Positions 19,712 through 29,797 of a stretch of DNA of 64,000 bases are shown in pieces. Origin of the DNA: an uncultured Anaerolineae bacterium (lineage in GTDB: Bacteria; Chloroflexota; Anaerolineae; Promineifilales; Promineifilaceae); NCBI GenBank assembly GCA_905479495.1, contig CAJQMR010000008.1, positions 124,001 through 188,000 on the forward strand, given 5' to 3'. Every line of letters starts with the position of its first letter. Position 1 is the first letter of the stretch. Below the pieces are notes generated by a model that made no database searches, was not told the DNA's origin, and saw only the letters and a list, made by a program, of their open reading frames with translations. Both the position numbers and the translations under genes were made by a program.

Positions 19712-20812
19712 ATGGAGATTAAACGAATCGGTATTAATACCGGTGGTGGGGATGCGCCTGGCCTCAATGCAGTTATCCGGGCGATTGTACTGGCGGCTGT
19801 GCAGCGCGGTTGGGAATGTGTGGGCATTCGTGACGGTTACAATGGGCTGCTGATGCCTGAGAATTATCCCGACGGTGGTCTCATGACTTTGACCCCCGAT
19901 GTGGTGCGCGGGATTACACACCTGGGCGGCACCATTTTAGGCACTACCAATCGGGGCAACCCTCTGGCGTATCCCGTTTTGGGGGAAGATGGCCAATATC
20001 ATGAGGTTGATCGCTCCGATGAACTGCTAGACCGGTTTGCCGAACACAAGCTGGATGCACTGGTGGCTATCGGTGGGGATGGTTCGTTAGGCATTGCCGG
20101 GGCGCTGGCCGAAAAGGGGCTGCGCGTGGTTGGGGTGCCCAAAACTATCGACAATGATTTAGACAAGACGGTGGCGACGTTTGGTTTTAATACGGCCGTC
20201 TACTTTGCCACCGAATGCATTGATCGCCTGCACACAACGGCCGCATCGCACCAGCGCATTATGGTAGTGGAAGTAATGGGGCGGTATGCCGGCTGGATTG
20301 CTCTGAATTCCGGCGTGGCAGGCTCAGCCGATGTCATTTTATTGCCCGAGATTCCCTACGACATCAATAAGGTTGCGGAGAAGGTTCAGTCTCGTGAAGC
20401 ACATGGGCGAGACTTTTCCATTGTGGTGGTGGCCGAGGGCGCACGGCCCATCGGTGGCGATTTGTCTATCATTGGCAAATCGATAGGGCAGGCGGAGCGG
20501 CTCGGGGGCGTCGGGCAAAAAGTGGGTGCGGCGTTGGAAGCGCTTACGGGTAAAGAAACACGCGTCGTGGTGCTGGGGCATCTACTGCGCGGTGGCAAAC
20601 CCACGGCGTATGACCGTCTGTTGTCTCTGCGCTTTGGCGCGGCGGCTGTGCGCGCTCTGGCCGAAGGCGCAACGGGTGTTATGGTGGCGCTCGATCCGCC
20701 CACGGTGAATTATGTACCTTTGTCTGAGGTTTCCGGCCGTATGAAGCAAGTGCCGTTGGACTGCGACACCATCCTTACTGGTCGCGATTTGGGAACTTCC
20801 TTCGGAGACTAA
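19712..20812 (+). CDS. 6-phosphofructokinase
   Basis: IGINTGGGDAPGLNAVIR, GGDGSLGIA, PKTIDNDL motifs; start moved to MEIKRIG. Confidence 0.92.
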   Translation: MEIKRIGINTGGGDAPGLNAVIRAIVLAAVQRGWECVGIRDGYNGLLMPENYPDGGLMTLTPDVVRGITHLGGTILGTTNRGNPLAYPVLGEDGQYHEVDRSDELLDRFAEHKLDALVAIGGDGSLGIAGALAEKGLRVVGVPKTIDNDLDKTVATFGFNTAVYFATECIDRLHTTAASHQRIMVVEVMGRYAGWIALNSGVAGSADVILLPEIPYDINKVAEKVQSREAHGRDFSIVVVAEGARPIGGDLSIIGKSIGQAERLGGVGQKVGAALEALTGKETRVVVLGHLLRGGKPTAYDRLLSLRFGAAAVRALAEGATGVMVALDPPTVNYVPLSEVSGRMKQVPLDCDTILTGRDLGTSFGD

Positions 20813-20894
20813 ACCAAACAATAGCTGCCTGATAGCTTTTCACCGGCCGAAATGTCAGTGGATAAGTTTTGTTTGGCAGAAACTTGAATTTTTT

Positions 20895-21623
20895 ATGGCT
20901 TTAACACAACAACGACGGGCCATCTTCCATTTGCTGGATGAAGCAAATCCAGCCGATGGCATGGCCGCTTATTTTGCTTTTTATCACCCAGACAACCGCA
21001 CGATTTTACGGCCGTATCCCTACAGCGCACCACGGGCCAAAGGATATGTTGCTTTGTCACGTACAGGGATGGATTTATTTCGGCCGTTTGTTACCCTGCG
21101 CCTGCCCATCCACGATATGCAAACCAGCACAGATGTGATTTACGAGGCGATTGATGTGGGAATGGCTGTTATCCTCAATGCCCCCGCTCGCTATGCCCCT
21201 TTGCTGCATGCCCTGTTCGACATTCAAACGGAAGAAAATCTAAGCCTGTATCAATTACGGCCGTCCAGCTTTCAGCCCATCATCAACGTTTTGGTAACAC
21301 AAGATAAAGCGCCCAACGGCTTGCCCCGTTTCCTCATTCGTGACCGGGAGAATGATGTCATCGGCGCATCAGCTACGCTTAACTGGCAGTCTCCCAGCTA
21401 TGCTGAGATTGGTGTGACCACCCAGCCCGGTTACCGGCGGCGCGGTTGGGGACGTAGTGTCGTCTCTGCCATGGCCAATTATTTGCTGGAAAACGGCCGT
21501 ACCCCCCTTTATGTGGTTGCCCAAAATAACGAGGCGTCCATCCAATTGGCAGAGAGCGTTGGCTTCAGCGATAGTGGCGTGCGCGAAATCATGATACAGG
21601 CTGTACTCCGGTCGCCCCCCTGA
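20895..21623 (+). CDS. GNAT family N-acetyltransferase
   Basis: IGVTTQPGYRRRGWGRSVV acetyl-CoA motif. Confidence 0.8.
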   Translation: MALTQQRRAIFHLLDEANPADGMAAYFAFYHPDNRTILRPYPYSAPRAKGYVALSRTGMDLFRPFVTLRLPIHDMQTSTDVIYEAIDVGMAVILNAPARYAPLLHALFDIQTEENLSLYQLRPSSFQPIINVLVTQDKAPNGLPRFLIRDRENDVIGASATLNWQSPSYAEIGVTTQPGYRRRGWGRSVVSAMANYLLENGRTPLYVVAQNNEASIQLAESVGFSDSGVREIMIQAVLRSPP

Positions 21624-21761
21624 TCCGTGTTTCCCCTTTTTTTCACCAGCTTTCACGCGAATTTCATAGACATTGCCCTGCTTCAATGATAATTTCTTTA
21701 CTAGCATGAGCGGTACAGGAATTAAAGAAAGCGATGTATTGGTAATTTTTTGTTTCAGCAA

Positions 21762-21802
21762 AGCACCATAAGCCCTTGCCGCTAGGGTTTAGGTGCTTTT
21801 TG
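21762..21802 (+). promoter_or_regulatory. Terminator-like hairpin in the 5' leader of the cold-shock gene
   Basis: AGCACC ATAAGCCC ... GGGTTTAGGTGCT TTTTG, about 30 nt before the csp start. Confidence 0.4.
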
Positions 21803-21831
21803 CAATGTGTACTCAACGCGGAGGTAACGGA

Positions 21832-22062
21832 ATGAGTAAACGAACTGGTATGGTTAAATGGTTTAGTCGCTTGAAAGGGTACGGGTTCATTAACCCTGAT
21901 GATGGTGGGCAGGAAGTGTTTGTACACTACTCCGCGATTGAAGGGGATGGCTACCGCAACCTTTACGAAGGGGATCGGGTTGATTTTGAGCTGGTTGATA
22001 AGGGGCGTGGCCCCCAAGCTCAAAGCGTCACGGCTAAGCGCAGCTTTGGCCCTTCTGAGTAA
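21832..22062 (+). CDS. Cold-shock domain protein (CspA family)
   Basis: GMVKWFSRLKGYGFINPDDGGQEVFVHYSAI; start moved to MSKRTG with SD GGAGG. Confidence 0.92.
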   Translation: MSKRTGMVKWFSRLKGYGFINPDDGGQEVFVHYSAIEGDGYRNLYEGDRVDFELVDKGRGPQAQSVTAKRSFGPSE

Positions 22063-22204
22063 TAGGTAAGACCCCAATCAAATTATAGTTTCCCTCTGGC
22101 ATCCTGGTTTTAGCCAAATGTCCAGGGGGATTTTTATTTTAATGCGATGAAAATGGGTCTTACAGACTATTTACCTGTGCCCAAGCCTCTCATACAATGG
22201 AGTC

Positions 22205-22600
22205 ATGGCAACACATCCACTCACGCAAGAACCGAAAATCCTGGTCGTTGATGATGAGCAATCGTTAGTAAACCTCTGCTTGCTTATTTTAGAGCAGGCA
22301 GGTTACAAAGTGCGTGGTGCGCTCAATGGCAAACAGGCGCTGCAAATGGTGGGGGATGAGATGCCAGACCTCATTTTGCTTGATGTGATGATGCCAGGGA
22401 TGGATGGTATCGAAGTCTGCCGCCGCATTCGTGAATTGGGACCCGCCCAACGGCCGTATATCCTCATGTACACCGCCGACGACCGTCATTACACCAAAAC
22501 TGAAAGCATCAATGCCGGAGCCACGGACTTCATTTCCAAAGATACCCCCATCTTTGATTTGCCCGGCAAGATTAAGAACTACCTGACCCCTACAGCTTAG
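22205..22600 (+). CDS. Response regulator receiver protein
   Basis: ILVVDDEQSLV, LILLDVMMPGMDG. Confidence 0.9.
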   Translation: MATHPLTQEPKILVVDDEQSLVNLCLLILEQAGYKVRGALNGKQALQMVGDEMPDLILLDVMMPGMDGIEVCRRIRELGPAQRPYILMYTADDRHYTKTESINAGATDFISKDTPIFDLPGKIKNYLTPTA

Positions 22601-23765
22601 TTAGGAACGTTTTTGCCAGCTGGCTGTTTTCTTTCATCCTTCGCACCAAAAAATCCACTAAAATTGGAAAACGCATAAACGTTCGCTGCATCCAGGAGGA
22701 GTTACGCATACTTTCCCACATGTGGTCATGGCAAAGCGTTTCATACACCTGCATTTTACTGCGAGAGACGTCATTCGCCTTTAATGCTTCGTCCGCTACC
22801 TGGGCTGCCAGTTCCGCAGAAACCAGTCCATTGTGAATGCCGCCGCCAGTTAAGGGATTAATAAATCCTGCGGCATCCCCTACTAAAATGGCCCCATCAA
22901 ATACGTGACGCAGATGTTTTTGCGATCCGAAATTAAGCTGCCAGGTGGCTACATCTCGCAGTTGCCCCCCGCGCAGCAGGCGCTTTTTGATCTCAGGACG
23001 CTCTAGAAAATCATGCAGCATTTGCTCCAGGTTGTATTTTCTCTTGCGGAAATGATCCAGACGCATGCCCAGGCCAATATTGGCCTTGTTTTCACCGATG
23101 GGGAAGATCCAAGCGTAGCCGGGCAAAATATCCTTGTACAGATAAAACTCTACCTCTTTGGGCAGCTCTTCAATATCGTCAATGTAGGCACGGAGGGCAA
23201 CTGCTCGATGGCTGTCCACATGCTGCTCATTTTTGGGGCGAAGATTGCGGGCCACAACGGAGGTCACGCCATCCGCACCAATGACCAGCTTGGCACGCAA
23301 ATCATGGGTACGGCCATTTGCCTGCACTTTCATCCCCACCACTTTGCCATTTTCTACAATGGGTGCTTTGGCTTGTGCCTGGCAAAATTCAGCGCCAGAG
23401 GCCACCGCGTGTTCTTGAATAAGCGCATCAAAGTAAATACGTGGGGCAACATAAGAGTCGCTTCCCAGCTTGCCATGGTTGAATTTTGCGTGTAATTCGT
23501 GGCCACGAGGAGAAACAAGCATCATGCCTTCTAACGGATACAGTTCACCGCGCTCTACTGCCTTTTCTATTTTTTCGCGCATGCCTAACCGCCACAGTAG
23601 TTCAATTGCGCCAGCCGGGACAGCATCGCCACAGGTTTTGTCGCGGGGGAATTGATGACGGTCTAAAAGAAGCACATCATATCCTTTTTGGGCCAGCGCA
23701 GCGGCGGCCGTTGCCCCCGCTGGCCCCGCTCCCACGACAATTACATCACGCTCAGTCACACTCAT
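22590..23765 (-). CDS. Geranylgeranyl reductase family FAD-dependent oxidoreductase
   Basis: VVGAGPAGATAAAALAQKGYDVLLLDR, CGDAV, ILVGDAAGFINPLTGGGI. Confidence 0.85.
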   Translation of the reverse strand: MSVTERDVIVVGAGPAGATAAAALAQKGYDVLLLDRHQFPRDKTCGDAVPAGAIELLWRLGMREKIEKAVERGELYPLEGMMLVSPRGHELHAKFNHGKLGSDSYVAPRIYFDALIQEHAVASGAEFCQAQAKAPIVENGKVVGMKVQANGRTHDLRAKLVIGADGVTSVVARNLRPKNEQHVDSHRAVALRAYIDDIEELPKEVEFYLYKDILPGYAWIFPIGENKANIGLGMRLDHFRKRKYNLEQMLHDFLERPEIKKRLLRGGQLRDVATWQLNFGSQKHLRHVFDGAILVGDAAGFINPLTGGGIHNGLVSAELAAQVADEALKANDVSRSKMQVYETLCHDHMWESMRNSSWMQRTFMRFPILVDFLVRRMKENSQLAKTFLTKL

Positions 23766-23875
23766 TTTGCTCTTTTCTCCTACTTATAAACGTAAACCGC
23801 AGATACTCTTTGGGATTCTAAAAACTTGTTACGGTTATGTAGATATGAGTCAAGGTTACAAACTTGACCTACGAT

Positions 23876-24385
23876 CTATAACCCTTCACGCTGGCGAATG
23901 GTTTCTAACAGTCCCCGACAACCATCGGCCACGAGCTGGTAGACGTATTCAAAATTGTTGGTGTAGTACGGGTCTGGAACGTCAGATTCTGCATTTTGGC
24001 TAGAGAAATCCAGAAGGCGATGTTGGTTGGAATGATTACCGAACTGGCGGCGCAGGTTGTTGCTATTGCTCTGGTCCATGGTGATGATGTAGGTTTGTGG
24101 ATCAGCCATATCTTGCGCAGTGACCTGGCGGGCACGGCCGTTATAGACAATGCCATGTTCGTTTAAGATTGCCCTGGTGCCAGGATGCGCTTTTTCGCCA
24201 ATGTGCCAGCTGCCGGTACCAGCAGAATCGATGTGAAACTTGTCCGTAAGTCCAGCCTCATCCACCAGCTGTTGGAATACCGCTTCAGCCATTGGCGAAC
24301 GACAAATGTTGCCCAGGCAAACAAAGAGGACGTTGATTGTCATGGGTTCTCCTTTTTCTGTGGTCGGTGAACCGTAATCGGTCAT
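23876..24385 (-). CDS. Low-molecular-weight protein-tyrosine phosphatase
   Basis: VLFVCLGNICRSPMAEAVF signature; start likely at MTINVLFVCLG. Confidence 0.9.
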   Translation of the reverse strand: MTDYGSPTTEKGEPMTINVLFVCLGNICRSPMAEAVFQQLVDEAGLTDKFHIDSAGTGSWHIGEKAHPGTRAILNEHGIVYNGRARQVTAQDMADPQTYIITMDQSNSNNLRRQFGNHSNQHRLLDFSSQNAESDVPDPYYTNNFEYVYQLVADGCRGLLETIRQREGL

Positions 24386-24432
24386 CTGTAATCACTTTTA
24401 CTGATTACTGACCACCGATTACTGATTACCGA

Positions 24433-24848
24433 GTTGCCAAGTTCGCCTATAAGCCGCATTCTGTCTCATTTGCAAGGCTCGCGCATTGCAAACGTAGTGA
24501 TCATCTATCTGGGAGTGTTATTGCTAACACCCTCGTGCGACCTACCCGGACGTCAGATGGGACGAGCCGCCCCTTCGCCCTGCTTGGTCTTGCTCCCGGT
24601 GGGGTTTGCCTGGCCAGCGACATTACGGCCGCTGCCGGTGGTCTCTTACACCACCGTTTCACCCTCACTGGCGAATGCCACGACAACTTTCGTTGCCTGG
24701 CAATCACTAGCAATATACCTCTCTGTTGCACTGTTCCGTCGGGTCACCCCGCCCGGCCGTTAGCCGGCACCGTGCTCTGTGGAGTGCGGACTTTCCTCAG
24801 CCAGGTGTCAGAGACACCCAACCGCGATCACTCAGCCAACTTGGTACC
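24433..24848 (-). ncRNA. rnpB: RNase P RNA (bacterial class A)
   Basis: Minus strand carries GAGGAAAGTCCGCACTCCACAGAGCAC (P4 5' region) and AGACAGAATGCGGCTTATAGGCGAACTTGG (3' region); ends set from P1 pairing CCAAGTT/AACTTGG. Confidence 0.92.
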
Positions 24849-24880
24849 GTGATCGTAGCATTGGCGGATGGGGGGTGCAA

Positions 24881-24960
24881 ATTAATTACTCAATTACCTG
24901 ATTGCCCAGTTACAAACGGGCAAGTGGTAATCAGGTAATTATGTAATTGGGTAATTCAGT
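24881..24960. repeat. AT-rich word-repeat inverted repeat (AATTACTCAATTACC family)
   Basis: AATTACTCAATTACCTGATTGCCCAGTTAC ... GTAATCAGGTAATTATGTAATTGGGTAATT. Confidence 0.7.
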
Positions 24961-25766
24961 AATTGTTTGAGTGTGCGGCGGGTGAGAACGGCAGCCATTT
25001 CAGCGCGATAGTTAGCCTCTCCGCGAAAGTCACCGGGGTGGGTGTTAGCGGCTGAAGCGGCAATAGCGGCCTCCTCTATGCCAATTTGGACAGCCTGCTC
25101 GGCGCTTTTCAGGCGAAACGGCCGTTCCCCCAAACCTGTCGCCGCTAATCGAACCGATTCATCGGCCATGCGCCAGCCAGTAATGGAAACGATGGGATAA
25201 TCAGCTGGGGTGCGGGCCACGCGATGGCTGGCTCCACTGCCTTCGATGACGGGAACCGTAACAGTGGTGATGAGGCCAGACGGCCGTTCCACATCAGCTA
25301 AATAATCGGCCAAAGTAATACTGTTTTGGCTCGATGGGCTGTGCAAGGTCACAGTCGCCTCAAGTACCAGCAGCGCGGCCAGCAGTTCGCTATCTGGCAG
25401 GCGGCTGGCCACGGTGCCGCCCAACGTGGCGGCGTTGCGGTACGTGTTGGGGCCAGCCTGGTGGATAGCCGTTTGCAGCAAGGCAGCGACCTCGTTTTCT
25501 GGTAATTCTGCTTCTAAAAACTGGCTCAATTTGGTGAGTGTCAGCGTTGCCCCCAACGCCAGCGTTTGTTTGTCACCGGCAGTCACCAATTGAGCCTGAC
25601 CCAGGCCTAACGCTTGCAGATCGATTACGGCCGTTCCCGGCAAACCAGTTTCCGAAGCCAGGAGCTTGGTACCGCCAGCCAGCGGCGCACTGCCAGGTTT
25701 GGCCAGCAGGGCTAGGGCTTCCTCTAGCGATTCGGGGCGATGATAGCTGTCTGGTTTTTGGGGCAT
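24939..25766 (-). CDS. FAD-binding subunit of molybdopterin dehydrogenase family (CoxM/XdhB-like)
   Basis: YHRPESLEEALALLA, PLAGGTKLL, NAATLGGTVASRLPDSELLAALL. Confidence 0.85.
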   Translation of the reverse strand: MPQKPDSYHRPESLEEALALLAKPGSAPLAGGTKLLASETGLPGTAVIDLQALGLGQAQLVTAGDKQTLALGATLTLTKLSQFLEAELPENEVAALLQTAIHQAGPNTYRNAATLGGTVASRLPDSELLAALLVLEATVTLHSPSSQNSITLADYLADVERPSGLITTVTVPVIEGSGASHRVARTPADYPIVSITGWRMADESVRLAATGLGERPFRLKSAEQAVQIGIEEAAIAASAANTHPGDFRGEANYRAEMAAVLTRRTLKQLLNYPIT

Positions 25767-25815
25767 GGTTACTCCTTGTGAAATTGACCACTGCTGATTA
25801 CAATACCTACAATGC

Positions 25816-26757
25816 TTGCTATTTTACCCAAAATCCAGCAAAAACCGACTGATTTCCTCGGCCGTCGGCGCATTTTTAATCCCGGAACCATGCTTTATGC
25901 TTAAGCCTACCTCTCCATTTTCTATGAGTTTAAAGGATGCTTTTCAGCGGCGACGCGCGGTGGCTTTGGGTGTGGTGTTGCTGGTGCTAGTGGCGATGGG
26001 CTGGTTTGCCGTGACGGATAGCACGCACCTGGCGCATGAACCGTTGTTAACCGGTGGGGATTATCTGGGGGCGGCGATTTGTCATCGCATCACGTCTCAC
26101 TCGCTCATGATAAACGGCCGTCAATTTCCTCTCTGTGCGCGCTGCACCGGCATGTATTTGGGCGTGGCGCTGGCCTTTGGCGCACTGTTGTTGGCCGGGC
26201 GCACCCGGCGCACCGATCTGCCGCCGCTGCCCATTTTGCTCACGCTGGTGGGCTTCATTGGCATCATGGGACTTGATGGCTTGAACTCGTATTCCCACTT
26301 TTTCCCAAATTTTCCGCATGTGTACGAACCGCAAAACTGGCTGCGTCTGGTCACCGGTGTGGGGGCTGGATTGGCGATGGGATTGCTCATTTTCCCGGCA
26401 TTGATGCAGACACTGTGGCGCGAGGTAAACGGCCGTCCCATCATTGAGTCGGCGCGGGAATTACTGGGGATGGTATTGTTGGCGGGTATGGCCGTTCTCC
26501 TGGTTCTGAGCAACCAACCCACGCTCCTATACGTATTAGCCCTCGTAAGCGTAGCCGGCGTTTTGCTCATTGTGACGTCAATTAATGCCGTGCTGTTGTT
26601 GATGCTTTTTAAGCGGGATGGATTTGCGGTAAGATGGCAGGAAACGGCCGTGCCGCTCCTGGTCAGTTTTGGCCTAACGATAATTGAATTAGGCACCATC
26701 ACTTTACTGCGCTTTAATTTTACCGGAACCATCACTGGCTTCCCTGGCTTATCTTGA
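25816..26757 (+). CDS. DUF2085 membrane protein
   Basis: ICHRITSHSLMINGRQFPLCARCTGMYLG motif; start may be further downstream. Confidence 0.75.
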   Translation: MLFYPKSSKNRLISSAVGAFLIPEPCFMLKPTSPFSMSLKDAFQRRRAVALGVVLLVLVAMGWFAVTDSTHLAHEPLLTGGDYLGAAICHRITSHSLMINGRQFPLCARCTGMYLGVALAFGALLLAGRTRRTDLPPLPILLTLVGFIGIMGLDGLNSYSHFFPNFPHVYEPQNWLRLVTGVGAGLAMGLLIFPALMQTLWREVNGRPIIESARELLGMVLLAGMAVLLVLSNQPTLLYVLALVSVAGVLLIVTSINAVLLLMLFKRDGFAVRWQETAVPLLVSFGLTIIELGTITLLRFNFTGTITGFPGLS

Positions 26758-26804
26758 GAGACTAGAGATTAAATCTCCAATTTCTAATCCCCAGTCTCCT
26801 GTTT

Positions 26805-27383
26805 TTGGAGAAAACCATGCTCGATTTGTTTAGCGCTTTTGGTCTGGCGGGCAGTGCTGGCCTCAACGCTTACATTCCCCTCCTGTTGGTGGCCCTGGCG
26901 GCTCGTTTTCCCCTGAATGATCCCCTGCTTAATTTAGCCGAACCATATAATGTGATGGGCAGTTGGTGGGCCATTGGCATCATCAGTGTGCTGCTGATCA
27001 TTGAGATGTTGGTGGACAAGGTGCCCGCCATCGACACCATCAACGATGTGATTCAAACTTTTGTGCGGCCTGCTGCGGGGGCCATCCTCTTTGCCGCCAA
27101 CGCCAACATTGTCAACGATGTTCACCCAGTTTTGGCGCTGGGGGCTGGTCTGATTGTGGCGGGGAGCGTGCACGCTGTGAAGGGCGTGGCTCGACCGGTC
27201 GTCACGGCAACGACAGCAGGCACTGGCAACTGGCTGGTGAGTTTGGTGGAAGACATTGTGGCTTTTTTCACCTCAATCCTGGCGATTTTTCTGCCGGTTT
27301 TGGGGATGCTGTTATTGGTGGTGCTCTTATTTTACGGGTTTCGCTTGTACCGGCGTCGCAAGCAACGCACCGTTTTTCGGTAA
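26805..27383 (+). CDS. DUF4126 membrane protein
   Basis: GLAGSAGLNAYIPLLLVALAAR and overall TM pattern. Confidence 0.7.
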   Translation: MEKTMLDLFSAFGLAGSAGLNAYIPLLLVALAARFPLNDPLLNLAEPYNVMGSWWAIGIISVLLIIEMLVDKVPAIDTINDVIQTFVRPAAGAILFAANANIVNDVHPVLALGAGLIVAGSVHAVKGVARPVVTATTAGTGNWLVSLVEDIVAFFTSILAIFLPVLGMLLLVVLLFYGFRLYRRRKQRTVFR

Positions 27384-27431
27384 AAAGGGTTTTATTTCTT
27401 ATCAACCATTTTAACTTTTGGAGGCTTCTAA

Positions 27432-27866
27432 ATGAACAATCTTGATATGCAAAGTGTTTTGAAAGCTGGTGGCATTGGTGCAGGCATTGCAATTGTATTG
27501 GGTCTTTTATCTTTGATTCCAGTTATTGGCGGATTTATTGCCATCCTTTTTCTTTGTGGTGGGTTCTTGATTCCGATTGGCTCAGGCATTCTTTATGGAT
27601 ATTTTGCGCCAGGTCTAGAAGACACTGCTACATCAGCAATCGGTGGGGCGTTAGCTGGTGGTGCCAGTGGTATTTTGTTGGCTGTTTTTAGCGCGATTTC
27701 AGGTGGCATCTCTTCTGGTTTACAAGAAGGCGTTGGTGCTGGTTTAGCGGGTGGCGCGATCAGCGGTATCTTTGGTGCTTTGTGCTTTGGCATCATGGGA
27801 TTTGTACTGGGTGCTATTGGTGGCGTAATTTGGCCGTTTATTCAAAAGCAGATGGGCGGCAACTAA
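27432..27866 (+). CDS. Glycine-rich membrane protein, unknown function
   Basis: SD GGAGG and ATG; hydrophobic Gly-rich segments; terminator downstream. Confidence 0.6.
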   Translation: MNNLDMQSVLKAGGIGAGIAIVLGLLSLIPVIGGFIAILFLCGGFLIPIGSGILYGYFAPGLEDTATSAIGGALAGGASGILLAVFSAISGGISSGLQEGVGAGLAGGAISGIFGALCFGIMGFVLGAIGGVIWPFIQKQMGGN

Positions 27867-27892
27867 CCTGATCTTTACTCAACATAATAACG

Positions 27893-27929
27893 AAAACGGC
27901 CGTTTCCCTTTGGAAACGGCCGTTTTTTT
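27893..27929 (+). terminator. Rho-independent terminator built from two ACGGCCGT motif copies (paired-palindrome element D)
   Basis: AAAACGGCCGTTTCC-CTTT-GGAAACGGCCGTTTT followed by TTT; perfect 15-bp arms. Confidence 0.85.
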
Positions 27930-28039
27930 ATGTCTTAGCCACAGGGTGGGCAACCGGAGAGAAGTTTACTTGTTTGGCCAGGGTATCACCCGGTCGCCTC
28001 GTCCCTACCGATCACCGATTACTGATTACCGCTTACCGC

Positions 28040-29797
28040 TTACTGTTCGCTTTCCTCCGCAATTGCTTTTAACTTCAACTGTGCTTGCAGGCCACTGATG
28101 TGCGCTTCCAGCTCTACCAACTCATCCCGCTGAGCAGAAATTTTATCATTTTCAGCGCGAACAAAACGGGCAAACGGGGCGATGGTATCCTCAATGCGTT
28201 GGGCACCACGCCGCATTTCACGAGTGAATTGTTCGGTTAGACTGCTGACCAGTTTCTGGCGCAGGTCGGCCAACTTCTCGGCAAACTCAGCTTTTGCTTT
28301 CCGTTTACGAGCCGGTAAAACGAGCAGCCCCAAGGCCGCTGCCGCAATTCCGGCAAAGATGCCTGTGTAGTCGAAGAAGGCGGTGTGGGCAACCACGGTA
28401 ATCAGAACACCCAAGCCAACGCCAACCCCAGCCAAACCTGTATTGACAACGGCCGTTCGCGCCGCAGAGGCCATTTCCATGGCTTCTTTCTCTTTGTCGT
28501 AGGTTTCTACGGCCCGCCGGGTGGCCGCCCCGATGGAGTCGATCAGGCGCTGCCGATCATAGGCTAGCGTGCCTTCTTTGGGACCGGCTTGCCCCACGAC
28601 GCGATTGTCGTGGGCTTCCTTGCGCTGCGCCATGTGGTCGGCAATCGCGGTCCATTGGCGCAAATCTTGTTCCACCATCCAGTCGATGAGTTCGCTAACC
28701 CGACTTTCAATGTCGCGGGGCGTTTGGCCGACAACCTCTTGCTCAAATGCTTTTTCCATTTGGCGCGCCCGCATCAGGTCTGGAATGCGGCCCAGTCGCA
28801 TTGTTTCGTCAAAAAAGTCGTTGCCCCGTTTTTCCATCTCGTACAAAACATTGTCGATTTCACTAAGGCGGGCCTTGAAGTTGCGCTGCATGTCTTCGTC
28901 ATAATACAGCATCTGCCGCTCGATGTCGTCTAGCAGCTGCCGGTCCTCTTCCAGAGAAGCAAGGTCAGATTCGCTGTAGCTGAGCTGTTTGCGTACCAGC
29001 TTGAGTCCCACTCCCAATGGATTGAGCAGCTTAAGGCGGAAACGGCCGTCGTCATCCAATGTGTCATGGATAAACTGCTCCAGCGGTTCAAAGCCGCTTT
29101 GCTGCCACAGTTGGGGCTGACCGGCTTTGGCCTGTTGGGCCTGCTTGGCAGAAATGGGGAACACGGCCGAAATCTCACCCACCAGATTTTTGGCAGACTC
29201 TTTGACAAACTCGATGACCTGATTGCGCTCACCCTCTTTGGAAAGAATGTCGGTTTTGTTAACCAGCAGCACAATCTTTTTGCCCCAGTCCCGAATCTGG
29301 GCCAGGAAGGTGCGCTCGCTTTCGCTAAACGGCCGATCCGCCGAGGTGATGAACAGCACCAAATCAGAGCGAGGAATGAATTCGGCCGTCAGCGCCTCGT
29401 GCTCACGCAAGATGGCGTTGGTGCCGGGTGTGTCCACAATGCTGATTTTCTTGAGCATTTCGATGGGGGCCGTTTGCACCCAAACGCCTTTGTCACCAGG
29501 TACCTGGTTGGTTACTTCGCCGTACTTCAGCAGAAAAATCTGGCTGGTAGTTGGGGTGACGCCTTCCGTTTGCAGCTCTTGCCCCAAAAAGGCATTGATA
29601 AAGGCCGATTTGCCTGAATTGAATTCTCCGGCGACGACAAGCAGAAACAGGTCATCTAGCTGGCGGATAGAGTCGGCCAGGGCGGTGCGGTTTTCTTTAG
29701 AAGCGGCCGTATCGCCTAACAGGTCTCGCAGTCGGCCTAATGTATCGCGGGTGCGTTTGAGCAGTTCTTCTTGCTCGGTGTTTAAAATAGCGTCCAT
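28040..29797 (-). CDS. Dynamin-family GTPase
   Basis: VVAGEFNSGKSAFINAFLG P-loop, IVDTPGTNAI G3, NKTD G4, C-terminal TM pair. Confidence 0.88.
   Translation of the reverse strand: MDAILNTEQEELLKRTRDTLGRLRDLLGDTAASKENRTALADSIRQLDDLFLLVVAGEFNSGKSAFINAFLGQELQTEGVTPTTSQIFLLKYGEVTNQVPGDKGVWVQTAPIEMLKKISIVDTPGTNAILREHEALTAEFIPRSDLVLFITSADRPFSESERTFLAQIRDWGKKIVLLVNKTDILSKEGERNQVIEFVKESAKNLVGEISAVFPISAKQAQQAKAGQPQLWQQSGFEPLEQFIHDTLDDDGRFRLKLLNPLGVGLKLVRKQLSYSESDLASLEEDRQLLDDIERQMLYYDEDMQRNFKARLSEIDNVLYEMEKRGNDFFDETMRLGRIPDLMRARQMEKAFEQEVVGQTPRDIESRVSELIDWMVEQDLRQWTAIADHMAQRKEAHDNRVVGQAGPKEGTLAYDRQRLIDSIGAATRRAVETYDKEKEAMEMASAARTAVVNTGLAGVGVGLGVLITVVAHTAFFDYTGIFAGIAAAALGLLVLPARKRKAKAEFAEKLADLRQKLVSSLTEQFTREMRRGAQRIEDTIAPFARFVRAENDKISAQRDELVELEAHISGLQAQLKLKAIAEESEQ

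Noticed and set aside
24600-24760. Iterated motif inside RNase P RNA
   Set aside because: Only near-matches (ACGGCCGC, CCGGCCGT) are present, no exact ACGGCCGT.
24434-24938. Several ORFs (24434..24763, 24501..24731, 24535..24852, 24726..24938)
   Set aside because: They overlap RNase P RNA.
28040-29797. Dynamin GTPase as an anti-phage defence gene
   Set aside because: A single dynamin gene among housekeeping genes with no partner typical of a defence island; membrane remodelling role equally likely.
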